Source of the DNA: Prorocentrum cordatum
Taxonomy: Eukaryota > Sar > Dinophyceae > Prorocentrales > Prorocentraceae
Length of the DNA: 49,232 nucleotides
Direction: 5' to 3'
Assembly (NCBI GenBank): GCA_963575745.1
Contig: CAUYUJ010018324.1
Coordinates: 158,753-207,984, forward strand
The notes below the pieces were generated by a model. That model worked only from the letters and a program-made list of their open reading frames with translations. It was not told the origin of the DNA and ran no database searches. Every line of letters starts with the position of its first letter. Position 1 is the stretch's first letter. Below are positions 39,841 through 48,100 of the stretch, one piece after another. The translations under genes were made by a program, and so were the position numbers.

Positions 39841-41040
39841 CAACATCTAGTCGAGCCTAGCAGTCCGTTCCCAAACCGTTGCCATGGACCTGAACACCAT
39901 CATGCAGACCAAAGCCTCACTGCTTCAAGGTGTGGCGATGATGACGTACAATTTTGCCAGCGAGGTTCCTTGGGAACGACTGGGCCCGACGCGGTGACAA
40001 TCGAAACCCCGAACAGGATGGGATCGCTCTTTTTGGTCAGCTTGGCCTCGACGTCAGCCTTGGAGTTTCTTCAGTAATGCCAGCACATGCGGGACGTGAT
40101 GCACCGGGACACCACGCGCCACTTAGCGCTGCTGCCCACGTCGATCATGTTTCGGCGGGGCCGAGCCAAAGATGCTCTCCCAAAGTACCGCGAGACGGAA
40201 TCCACCTTCTTCGACTACATCACACGTAACTTGGACGCTGGCGTGGTGGGGATCCAGCCGTCCAGCTTCCAGGAGCTACCGATAGCAAGCATCCCATGGG
40301 CCCTGCCGCCCCTCTTGGCACGTCAGATCCAAGGCAAGGGCGGGAATACGGCCATCCAGAGCTTCAGGGACCTTGGTTGTTCTTATTGGCTCGGTTGGGC
40401 TCCCGAGGACTCGGCCTCTACAGGGAGGCTTCGGGCAACGTTTCGAAGCTGGCGGAGGGAGGGTCCACATGCTCGCACGTCGTTTCTCCTACCGCGCCCC
40501 GCTTTGCCCAAAGGCCTTCCGCCAGACGCCGTGTGCGACTATACTGGTCACCGCGCGTGCTGAAATCTGACGCCTGGAAAGATCCTGACCGAAGTCAGGG
40601 TCATCCTCGATCCCGTGCGGTTGCTCTCGGAAACTATTGTGGGACCGCGAGCAGGAGATCAATGCTGAAGTGGTTTGTTGGCGGCCCGCCACATCGCCAC
40701 TCCGGAAGCCCTCGTTGTGGACTTCTCAGTATTGGCACGACCAGATGTCACAAAGATACCCGAGACGCACCCGTGGGCTGAGGTTGCGTGCCGGAGCACG
40801 CCCTATGCCGAGCACTGGCGACCGCCTTCGTCGGATGGTCGTCAATGGGTACACTGGTTTCTGGCAACATGCCAAAGCTATGAGGACCGCGATTTTGGTG
40901 GACATGGCCCGCGCTCGACGCTGGCACATTGTCGACTGTTATCAGCTACGCCAGCATGTTGCATTATCCGGCCGCGTTGGTCGTCGACCACACCGCGCCC
41001 GCTGGGGCATTCGCTTGCCGCCAGCTCGACGATGAACTCG
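39841..41040 (+). pseudogene. Probable decayed coding region, family unknown
   Basis: Protein-like text moves between + frames. 39880-39990 reads MDLNTIMQTKASLLQGVAMM then TYNFASEVPWERLG. 40087-40563 reads MRDVMHRDTTRHLALLPTSI, YRETESTFFDYITRNLDAGV and VGIQPSSFQELPIASIPWAL. 40560-40680 reads TEVRVILDPVRLLSETIVGP. 40675-40960 reads PEALVVDFSVLARPDVTKIP then WVHWFLATCQSYEDRDFGGH. Repeats are absent and composition is moderate. Frame switches at about 40080, 40560 and 40680 suggest a frameshifted relic or several short exons. I recognise no domain; a retroelement origin is a guess. Confidence 0.35.
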
Positions 41041-41044
41041 TTTA

Positions 41045-42487
41045 TTGATGCCCGAACAGGTCGTGCTCATCACGACCAGCGCCCGCTCGCAATGGGAACA
41101 ACTCACGAAACAGCTCCAGGACGCCGGTGCCGACCGAGTGCTTAAGCTAACATGGATACGGAACACCAGTGGGGACGCGAATGGGTCATCCAGCCAGCGC
41201 TCACACTGGTTGCGGCAACCGCCCTGCGTGACGATTGCATCGGAACGACGACGCAGAACTTCTCCAGCACCACCTCCGGCCCGTCCACGATCATCGACGC
41301 CATCGTGTGAACCTTGGCCCAGGCCACCTGTCTGCAACGTGCCGCCAGCCCCCCAAGCAGTTGGCGGCATCAGCGGGAAGGGGGCAAGTTTGGACGGAAG
41401 TATCTTGGTGGAGACACCCTCGGCGCAGATTGCGGCAACAGCGGCTAAAACAATCAACCGTCTATGTGTCGCATGTGTGACTGGGACCCAGTCTAGTTAC
41501 GCACCAGGCGCAATCGAATGCGACGAGATTGGGAAACGGCGACCGGAGGCGGCGACAGGCCACGCCTCCTCTGGCTGCAATGCCAGGCCGTTCCAGGATA
41601 GGGGGCCCATCGGACGCAACCGGAGGTTCATCTGCTGGAGATTTGAAGTCAGAGGTTCTGGGATCAGCTTTACTTGCCGCCCCAACACCGTTGGAGACTC
41701 CGCCCTCTACGCATACATGCTCGCCAACTCCTGCCACCGTTATGGCGTCTTGTTTCGGTGGCGCCGGATTCTGCTTCGAATGTCCAAGCGAGGACCTCTC
41801 CTTCTACCTTTTGCTCATTCTCTTTGCCTTCGACGAGTTTGCCTTCGATCTCACATTCCTCTTCGACTCCGACTGAGTCGTCAGCGAGCTTTCCTGTCTC
41901 TCCGACTGGGCCTTCTTCTTTCCGCCCATCGCCAGTTTCGCGCATGCCACTTCCAGCTCCGAGCAACCCGCTGTCATCCCGCTCCCGCCTGGCGTCCTTT
42001 GCGCGGCCGTTCGTGCTCCGGTGGGCACCGGGGCATCGCGCCGAACGTGAGGGGCCAAATAATTTTCAGATCTGAGCCATCCTCTAGGGGGCGCGAATTC
42101 CTGGCCAGGGTTGGACTTCGTCTGCAGCAACGGTTTCCTGACCAACTGCTGCCCGGTAGAGAAGCAGGGCTGGGTCGAGCTCGCGCCGGGCCGCGTGGCA
42201 GTTTGTTTCGCCTGTCTGGAGAAGTTGACGATATATTGATCGTTCGCGTTCGTTTGCCATATGGTCGAAGCCGCGGCTCACAGCGGGAGCGAGTCAGGAA
42301 CGATATCGGCGCCCTGCGATGCATCAGGCTGCGCGCTCGCTGGGTGGGCGCGGACGATTTCAATGATGCCGCTCGCGCTGAGGGCCAGTTCTGCCTGCGC
42401 GACGACCCCTCGCCAGGGCGGCATGACAGGGCGGGAGAAACCCTCTGGCAAGATCACAGAGCGACGCGCGAGGTTGCCAGCGCGTAG
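41045..42487 (+). other. 480-codon + open frame, doubtful
   Basis: Open without an ATG start. The first part, PEQVVLITTSARSQWEQLTK and QLQDAGADRVLKLTWIRN, is protein-like and may continue the decayed region before it. The rest becomes Arg/Ser/Pro-rich. Minus frames compete: 41966-41670 reads GVEEECEIEGKLVEGKENEQ then KVEGEVLAWTFEAESGATET, acidic and plausible. I cannot decide the strand. Confidence 0.25.
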
Positions 42488-43335
42488 TCTGCGTCTCCCA
42501 CCGCGCGGCCGACTGGTTCCGGGGGGCGATCCACTGCGCAGCCATGCCCTGGCCTATGGCTCAGGGTACAGAGCCTCAGCGTTGAATCCTGGGTGGATTT
42601 CGAAAGTTCTCGGCCGAATGAGCGAACCGCATGTGCACGAAACAAATAGCTTCGAATGCTGATGCGAATATGTAAGCTGCGCGCGCTCCAGAATGGTCGT
42701 CGAACACTTTCGGGTAGCGACGCCGGCGGGCCCCGCATGCTTCCACCTCGCGCGGAGTGCAATCTAATCGCCCTTCCCCCGCTTGCCCCCTGCTATTTCA
42801 GTCGATGCAGATGTTGCTGCTGCTCTTCCCCCCGAGCCCACGATCGCCCCCCTAATCTCTCCTCCTCCTCCTCCTCCCCTTCATGCTTCTCCTTCCATTA
42901 TACTCGCTATCGTATTCTGCTCGTCCTTGGCTTCGTCTTCCTCGCCCTCGTCCTCCTCGCTCTCATCCTCCCTCGTTCCCCCCCCGTTGTCCCTTTTCCT
43001 TCTTCGCCGCCCGTTTTTTTTTTGGGGGGGGGGCGGCCCGCCATGGCGCCGCGCCCGGGGAAGGCCCCCCCCCCCCAAGAGGGCCTCAAAAACCTCCCAA
43101 ACACTTAGAATGGTAACCGAGACGGCTCTGCGCCCCAAGAGAGTTAGTTCCAAGACGGCCCAGCCAGGTTCCCAAAGCGGCTTGCGACGGCGTCAACCGG
43201 GTTGGGAACGCCGCAGCGCGGCCAGAATCCAGACCCCGCCCGCCATCGCTGCTCCTACGCGTGCGCGGCGCCCAACCAGGGAGGAGAAGGGAGGGGGCAG
43301 GGATGCGCAGAGAGCGAATGGATTTAGGACAGCTG
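42488..43335. other. Unique then pyrimidine-rich region, no supported gene
   Basis: 42855-42990 is CT-rich with CTCCTCC. A T-run followed by a G-run lies at 43014-43031, and C- and G-runs at 43060-43080. No recognisable coding. Confidence 0.3.
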
Positions 43336-43344
43336 GGCATTGAA

Positions 43345-43700
43345 AGAAACTGATCCCGCGGACCTCTTGGGCCCGTCTTGGGGGCCTCTCGGGCCGTCGT
43401 GGGGCCACCACGGAGGCCTTTTGAACGAGCTTGGGGCGACGATGGGGTTTTGTTGGGCCGTTGCGGGCTGTCGGGAAGCCGATGCCATATTATTGCTAAC
43501 ATCATATAGCACACATAGATCAATGGTTTTTAGTATTTTCCGCTCTTTCGGGGGACATCTGGGGGGCTTCCTGGGCCGTCGCGCGCGTTTCTTGGGGGCC
43601 CTTTTTGGGCGCCTTGGGTCACTCCGAGGCTACCTCGGGCGGTCCCGGTGGTTTCTTGGACGGACTTGGGGGGCATCGTGCGATTATCTTTGGCCCTGTC
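43345..43700. repeat. GGGCCTCTCGGGCCGTC-type motif block
   Basis: Scattered elements of the CTTGGGCCGTCTTGG family (CTCTTGGGCCCGTCTTGGGG, GGGCTTCCTGGGCCGTCGCG, GGGGGCCCTTTTTGGGCGCC), similar to the satellite at 19-20 kb but not regularly spaced. Confidence 0.65.
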
Positions 43701-44969
43701 GGGATAACCTTGGCCGTTTGAGAATCCACATCGGCAGCTTTGAAAGCCATTCCCCTCCAGCTTCGGGCCAATCGGAAAACTCTCTTGGCGAAGGACCCGG
43801 CCATTTGCTGTTGTGAATGCCGCCGTTGTGAGCATCGCCCTCGGTGGGGCTTCCTTTGGGGCCGCGAAGCGTGCGAGGGGTGTGCCGAAATTGGGGCGGC
43901 GGTGCCGCGCGAACCCTGCCAGTGGGGCCTTCTGCGGGGTTCCGCATGGTGCCGCGAAGCGTGTATGGGGGTGCGCAGACATGGGGGCGGCGGTGCCATG
44001 CGAACCCTGCCAGCGGGGCATTCGGTGGGATTCCCGATGGGCACGCGAAGCGTGCGCGGGGCGTGCCGAAACGGGGGCGGCAGTGCCATGCGAACCCTGC
44101 CATTCAGGCTTTTGGCGGAGCTCCCTATGGGGCCGCGAAGCGTGTGAGGGGGGCGCCGAAATGGCGGAGGCGGTGCCGCGCGGACCTTGCCATTGGGGCC
44201 TTCGGTGGAGCTCCCTGTGAGGTTGCGAAGCGCGTGAGGTGTGCGCCGCAATGAAGGCGGCGCTGCCACGCGAACCCTGCCAAATTGGGCCTTCGGCGAG
44301 GCCCCCTATGGTGCAGCGAAGCGTGGAGGGGCGCGCCGAAGTGGGAGCGGCGGTGCCATGCGAATCCTGCCAGCGAGGCCTTCGGTGGAATTCCCGACGG
44401 CGCCGCGAAGCGTGTGATGGGTGTACCGAAATGGAGGCGGTGCCGCGCGCACCCTCCCAGTGTGGCTTTCGGCGGAACTCCTTGTGGGGCCGCGAAACGC
44501 GTGGCGTGTGCGTGTGTGCCGAAATGGAAGCGGCAGTGCCATGCGAATCATGTTTGTGGGGCCTCTGGCGGAGCTGCTTGTGGTGCCGCGAAACGCGTGA
44601 ACAGGGGCGTGCCGACATAGAGGCGGCGCTGGATTTCGCACATTTTGCACCACCATCGCAGCTGGTTCGGCCGAGGAGGGCCGTCGTGACCGCGTAGTGG
44701 AGACGGGGGGTCCTTCGTGGGCCATGTGGCCGCCTCGGCAAAACCAGGATGCCGCCGCGCCACGTGCGTTCCTTTTCTCCTCCATCCCACAGCGGTCGTC
44801 CACTCTTAGCTTCACCCCGCCGTGGCCCCCCGCTTCCACCCCCGTGGACGAGGTCAGGGAGGGGGCCAGGGCGATGGCCCCTAGTGGCCCGTTCTAGCCC
44901 CCAAGAAGATGTCTGAAGCCATCGCGGGCTCAGAAGGCTATCGCGCCTGCGGCGAGTCTCAAGCGCCAC
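43530..44969 (-). CDS. 479-codon minus frame with 30-residue tandem repeats
   Basis: Open from 44969 to 43530 on the minus strand. The middle 270 residues are about nine repeats of 30, with pattern HASRPHRELRQKPEWQGSHG then TAAPVSARP. The DNA period is 90 bases: CGCGAAG anchors on + at 43863, 43953, 44044, 44134, 44224, 44315, 44404, 44491 and 44587. Indels of 1 to 6 bases between anchors are compensated so that this minus frame stays open. The + strand also has open frames over much of the array, so the openness alone proves little. The flanks (about 110 residues N-terminal and 100 C-terminal) are Arg/Pro/Gly-rich and unrecognised. It could be a repeat protein or an untranslated minisatellite. 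Confidence 0.35.
   Translation of the reverse strand: MALETRRRRDSLLSPRWLQTSSWGLERATRGHRPGPLPDLVHGGGSGGPRRGEAKSGRPLWDGGEKERTWRGGILVLPRRPHGPRRTPRLHYAVTTALLGRTSCDGGAKCAKSSAASMSARPCSRVSRHHKQLRQRPHKHDSHGTAASISAHTHTPRVSRPHKEFRRKPHWEGARGTASISVHPSHASRRRREFHRRPRWQDSHGTAAPTSARPSTLRCTIGGLAEGPIWQGSRGSAAFIAAHTSRASQPHRELHRRPQWQGPRGTASAISAPPSHASRPHRELRQKPEWQGSHGTAAPVSARPAHASRAHRESHRMPRWQGSHGTAAPMSAHPHTRFAAPCGTPQKAPLAGFARHRRPNFGTPLARFAAPKEAPPRAMLTTAAFTTANGRVLRQESFPIGPKLEGNGFQSCRCGFSNGQGYPDRAKDNRTMPPKSVQETTGTARGSLGVTQGAQKGPPRNARDGPGSPPDVPRKSGKY
43830..44690. repeat. 90-bp minisatellite, about nine copies
   Basis: Consensus pieces on + are GCCGCGAAGCGTGTGAGGGG, TGCCGAAATGGGGGCGGCGG, TGCCATGCGAACCCTGCCAG and GGCCTTCGGTGGAGCTCCC. 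Spacings between anchors are 90, 91, 90, 90, 91, 89, 87 and 96. Copies differ by roughly 10 to 20 percent as judged by eye. Confidence 0.93.
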
Positions 44970-45235
44970 AGTGGCGACGCCGGTGCCCGTCGAACCCTGC
45001 TTCTTGAAAAGGCTGTCAATGTGCGTTGAACCCGCGCATCGAAAACTGCCAGGTCCTTGGGGGGGCCTCGCAGATTTTGAGGTGAATGTCGGGTGGATTT
45101 CGATGTGGATTTCGCAGTGAGTGAACCTCGGAGTGGATTACAATGTGGATCCACGCGTGAATTCTGGAGAAGATTGCGATATTTCGAGGTCGTTTTTTGA
45201 CAAGCCTCACACACTTAGCCGCCCCCGCGGCGCCA
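44970..45235. other. Unique sequence with short GTGGATT repeats
   Basis: 45080-45150 has GGTGGATTTCGATGTGGATT and GAGTGGATTACAATGTGGAT words. These form the left side of an inverted pair with 45236-45283. Confidence 0.5.
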
Positions 45236-45285
45236 CCTGAAATCCACGTCGGAATCCACGTCGGCATTCACATCGGAAGTCTGGG
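45078..45285. repeat. Imperfect inverted repeat (GTGGATTTCGATGTGGATTT)
   Basis: Left arm about 45078-45118 (GAGGTGAATGTCGGGTGGAT, TTCGATGTGGATTTCG). The right arm, about 45236-45285, is the inverse, ACCTGAAATCCACGTCGGAA then TCCACGTCGGCATTCACATC. The arms enclose about 115 bases. Confidence 0.65.
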
Positions 45286-45606
45286 CCTGCCCCGGCCCCC
45301 CCCCCTCGCCCGGGTCGTTTCGGCGCGCGCCGAATGCCCCGGCGCCCTGCGTCAGCGCAGCCAAGCAAGGGGGCGGCCGTCTTCGGGCGCGGGCGCGCCG
45401 GCCGCGCGAGGGGCGGCCGTTTTCGGAGACGGGGCATTTGCGGCAACGCGCCCCCCCAATAGACGGCAGCCGAGGGCGCCGACGGCAGCGGCGCGAAGCA
45501 GCGGCCGAGAAAATGGCCGCCCCAGCGAGGTCCAGAGGACAACGGGCATGTTTTCGGCGAGTCAGGCGGGCAACTGAGCAGAGGCATTCGTTCGCAGGTG
45601 GCGCTT

Positions 45607-46902
45607 TTACGGGTGTTGGCACGCGCGTGAAGTATGCGCGCGTTGATGTGAATGTGTATGCGGTCGCGTGCGTAACCTGTCGCTATCTATTGCCTTCGGC
45701 CCATGCGCCGCCGCGTCTGGGTGGTGGGTCAGGGGCCGTTGAGGCGCGCGCGTGGATCTCGCGGTAGCTCTCCCAGCTGAGGGTCCTCTTGGAGACTTGG
45801 GGCGGCCTCGTGGGTGCCGTCTCGGGCGCTCTCGGGGGGCCCCGCTTGATTTTCCGGGGCGTCCCGGGGGCATCTCGCGGGGTGTTTCGGGGCTTCTCCG
45901 GGCACCCTCGACGCCGCAAGTGGCGCGCAATGGGTAGCCCCTGAACGCGACCTCTTTATCCGCGGCGCGCTCGCCGGGCTCGGCGAGCGCGGCGCTTCCT
46001 CGACGCCGCAGGGGGGGGCGCGTGGCGGGCGGTTTCTCGGCGCGGCCTCCATCCGCGACCCGCTCGCAGGGCGCGGCAGGAGTCGCGCTTTCTCGACGGC
46101 GCAGGGGGCGCGCAAAGGGCGGGGGCGGCACTTTGTCGACGGCCGAGGGGCGCGCAGAGGGCGGCCCCTCTGCGCGCCTCCTATCCGCGGCGCACCTGCA
46201 GGGCGCGGCAGGCGCGGCATTTTCTCGACGCCGGAGGGGGAGCGCGCCAGGCGGCCCCCCAGCGCGGCCGCAATCCGCGACGCGTTTGCAGGGCGCGGCA
46301 GGAGTGGCATTTTGTCGACGTCGCAAGGGCTGCGCAGTGGGCGGCTGGCGCGTCATCAATCCGCGACGCACTTGCAAAGCGCGGGAGGCGCGGCGGTTGT
46401 TCGGCGTCACAGGGGGCGCGCAGGGGCAGGCCTTGCAGCGCGGCCTTTCTCCGCGACGCGTCTGCGGATGATGGGGGTGGGAGGGGCGGGCGGGGGGGGG
46501 GGGGCGCCGGCCGCGGCCTCCTGGCGCCCAGCGTCTCGAAGGGTGCCTGCGTCTACTCGCGGGTCTTCCTCCTCCGCCACCTTGCCGCCCGCCTCTTTCC
46601 CGCGCAATGTTTCCGCGACGCGCCGACGCGCCGCGGGCGGCGGCTGCGGGCGGGATTCGGCTAACGCATGGCGCGGTCGAGCCCTTATTTTGGGATGTCT
46701 CCGTTCCGCCGCGGGCCGCCCCCTCCCGGGCGCGCGGCGCCCCGCGGGGGGACTTTCGGAATTCGGGCGTCGTTCCGAGTCTGCCCGCGCTGCGTGCAAT
46801 TACACACGTTTCGCCCAGTTGAAGCATCTGAACCGTGCCGAGAGGCGACGGGCGCATGCGACTTGCGTTTGCTGCGACGTTTGCAGAGGCATGAGCGCCC
46901 AT
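45607..46902 (-). CDS. 431-codon minus frame with ~28-31 residue repeats
   Basis: Open on the minus strand. Four to five units of RRRENAAPAAPCRCAADRRR then AEGPPSARP lie in the middle. The DNA repeat has ATCCGCG anchors on + at 45958, 46051, 46193, 46273 and 46359, with a diverged one at 46450 (spacing 93, 142, 80, 86, 91). The N-terminal 150 residues and the C-terminal 130 are Arg/Pro/Ala-rich. The same strand and similar period as the 479-codon frame upstream are suggestive, but at this GC content long open frames arise easily. No family is recognised. Confidence 0.25.
   Translation of the reverse strand: MGAHASANVAANASRMRPSPLGTVQMLQLGETCVIARSAGRLGTTPEFRKSPRGAPRAREGAARGGTETSQNKGSTAPCVSRIPPAAAARGASARRGNIARERGGRQGGGGGRPASRRRHPSRRWAPGGRGRRPPPPARPSHPHHPQTRRGERPRCKACPCAPPVTPNNRRASRALQVRRGLMTRQPPTAQPLRRRQNATPAAPCKRVADCGRAGGPPGALPLRRRENAAPAAPCRCAADRRRAEGPPSARPSAVDKVPPPPFARPLRRRESATPAAPCERVADGGRAEKPPATRPPLRRRGSAALAEPGERAADKEVAFRGYPLRATCGVEGARRSPETPREMPPGRPGKSSGAPRERPRRHPRGRPKSPRGPSAGRATARSTRAPQRPLTHHPDAAAHGPKAIDSDRLRTRPHTHSHQRAHTSRACQHP
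45958..46460. repeat. 80-93 bp GC-rich minisatellite, about five copies
   Basis: Units contain ATCCGCGACGCGTTTGCAGG, GCGCGGCAGGAGTGGCATTT, TCTCGACGCCGCAGGGGG and CGCGCAGAGGGCGG. One spacing of 142 holds an extra TTTGTCGACGGCCGAGGGGC segment. Confidence 0.88.
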
Positions 46903-48100
46903 GGCGTCGGATGCTGCTCGCGCGTCGCAAATGGATCTTCGGCAGGATGCTACGGGTCATTTGTTCGCCCGCTGCCTCGGCGACGGGCGCGCCAGCTCGC
47001 CCCGCGCCCCAGGGGCGGGTTCGTTCGTTTGCGCAGCCCCCGACTGCGAACGCGCCAGTTCGCCCGGCGCCACGAAGGCGGGCTTGTAGGTTCGAGGCCC
47101 GCGGGCCCCCAGCAGCCGAGGGGCCGCTTGCCGCGGCGTTTGTTTCGCGCCCGCGGGCAGGTCGCGACGGCAGCGAAGACCAGTTCGCAGTCATTTGCTC
47201 GCCCCCCTCCCTCTCGCGCGCCGCCCCCGCGACGTTCCAACGCGCGTCGCGCCGCGATGGGGCGGCCGAGTTTGGGCCCCGAGTTTCGGTTGCGTTTGCA
47301 GGGCGGCTGTCCTGGCCAGCATCGCGCGCGGCGATGCTTTCTTTGAAGGGGGCTTATGGGGGTCTCGCGGAGATCCCTCCGGGCGCGTCGCGGATTCCCT
47401 CCGGCCCTGGCCGTTGCCGCCCGTCGTCGCGCAAACGCTGGTCGGGGCTGCCCTTGTCGCGCGGGCTGCTCGTCGCGCTGGTGCGTATTGGCGGGGCGCA
47501 CAGCCCCGAACTTCTATGGTCGCCCCCATGGCCAGTGGCGCGCGTTTGCGCGACGTGGGGCGCGCGCCATGCGCGTTTCCCCCGAGGCGACGCGCGCGCC
47601 TTCGATCGCGCGCCCGCGTGCGCCCGCGCCTTCGCGGCGCGCGCGTTCGGGCGCGATCGCTTTTTCATCCCCCAAGAAGCAGGAACAAATCCTCGCAGTG
47701 CTTGCTGAGACCTGGCTGCCTGATTTGGCGACCTCGGCAGGTGGCCCGACAGTTTGGGGGCATCGCTATCTTGCTTTCGGACGGCGGCTAACTGCGCCAG
47801 ATGGTGCCCAAATATCTCCGCCTGCGGTATCTGACGCACCTGGATTTCGCGATCCGCGCTTCCATGGCGCAACGCAACTTGGCCAATCAGTATGCTAAGC
47901 ACCATGGTGCGCCGGGCCCACTGCGCCGCCTCCGCGTGCTCAATGTCGCCATGCATCGAGCGGCGGTGGCCATCGACGACGCGCCCAGGGCACCGGCTGC
48001 AGTCGGGCACCGGCTGCAAACCGCGGAGTGGGGTACCCTCGAATGCTCTTAAATTCTTGCGGGCGGAAGGTCTCGCGTTTTCGGGGGTGTTCTGGCCTGG
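46461..48100. other. Very GC-rich region, no confident gene
   Basis: A G-run at 46492-46503. 46975-47085 holds two diverged copies of a CGCGCCAGCTCGCCCCGCGC segment. One + frame (47801-48052) reads VPKYLRLRYLTHLDFAIRAS then MAQRNLANQYAKHHGAPGPL and RRLRVLNVAMHRAAVAID, which is protein-like. It could belong upstream in the LINE relic that follows, but I see no defining motif. Confidence 0.3.

Noticed and set aside
9190-47100. tRNA-like GGTTCGA words (about 9203 and 47088)
   Set aside because: No cloverleaf with matching stems can be drawn around them.
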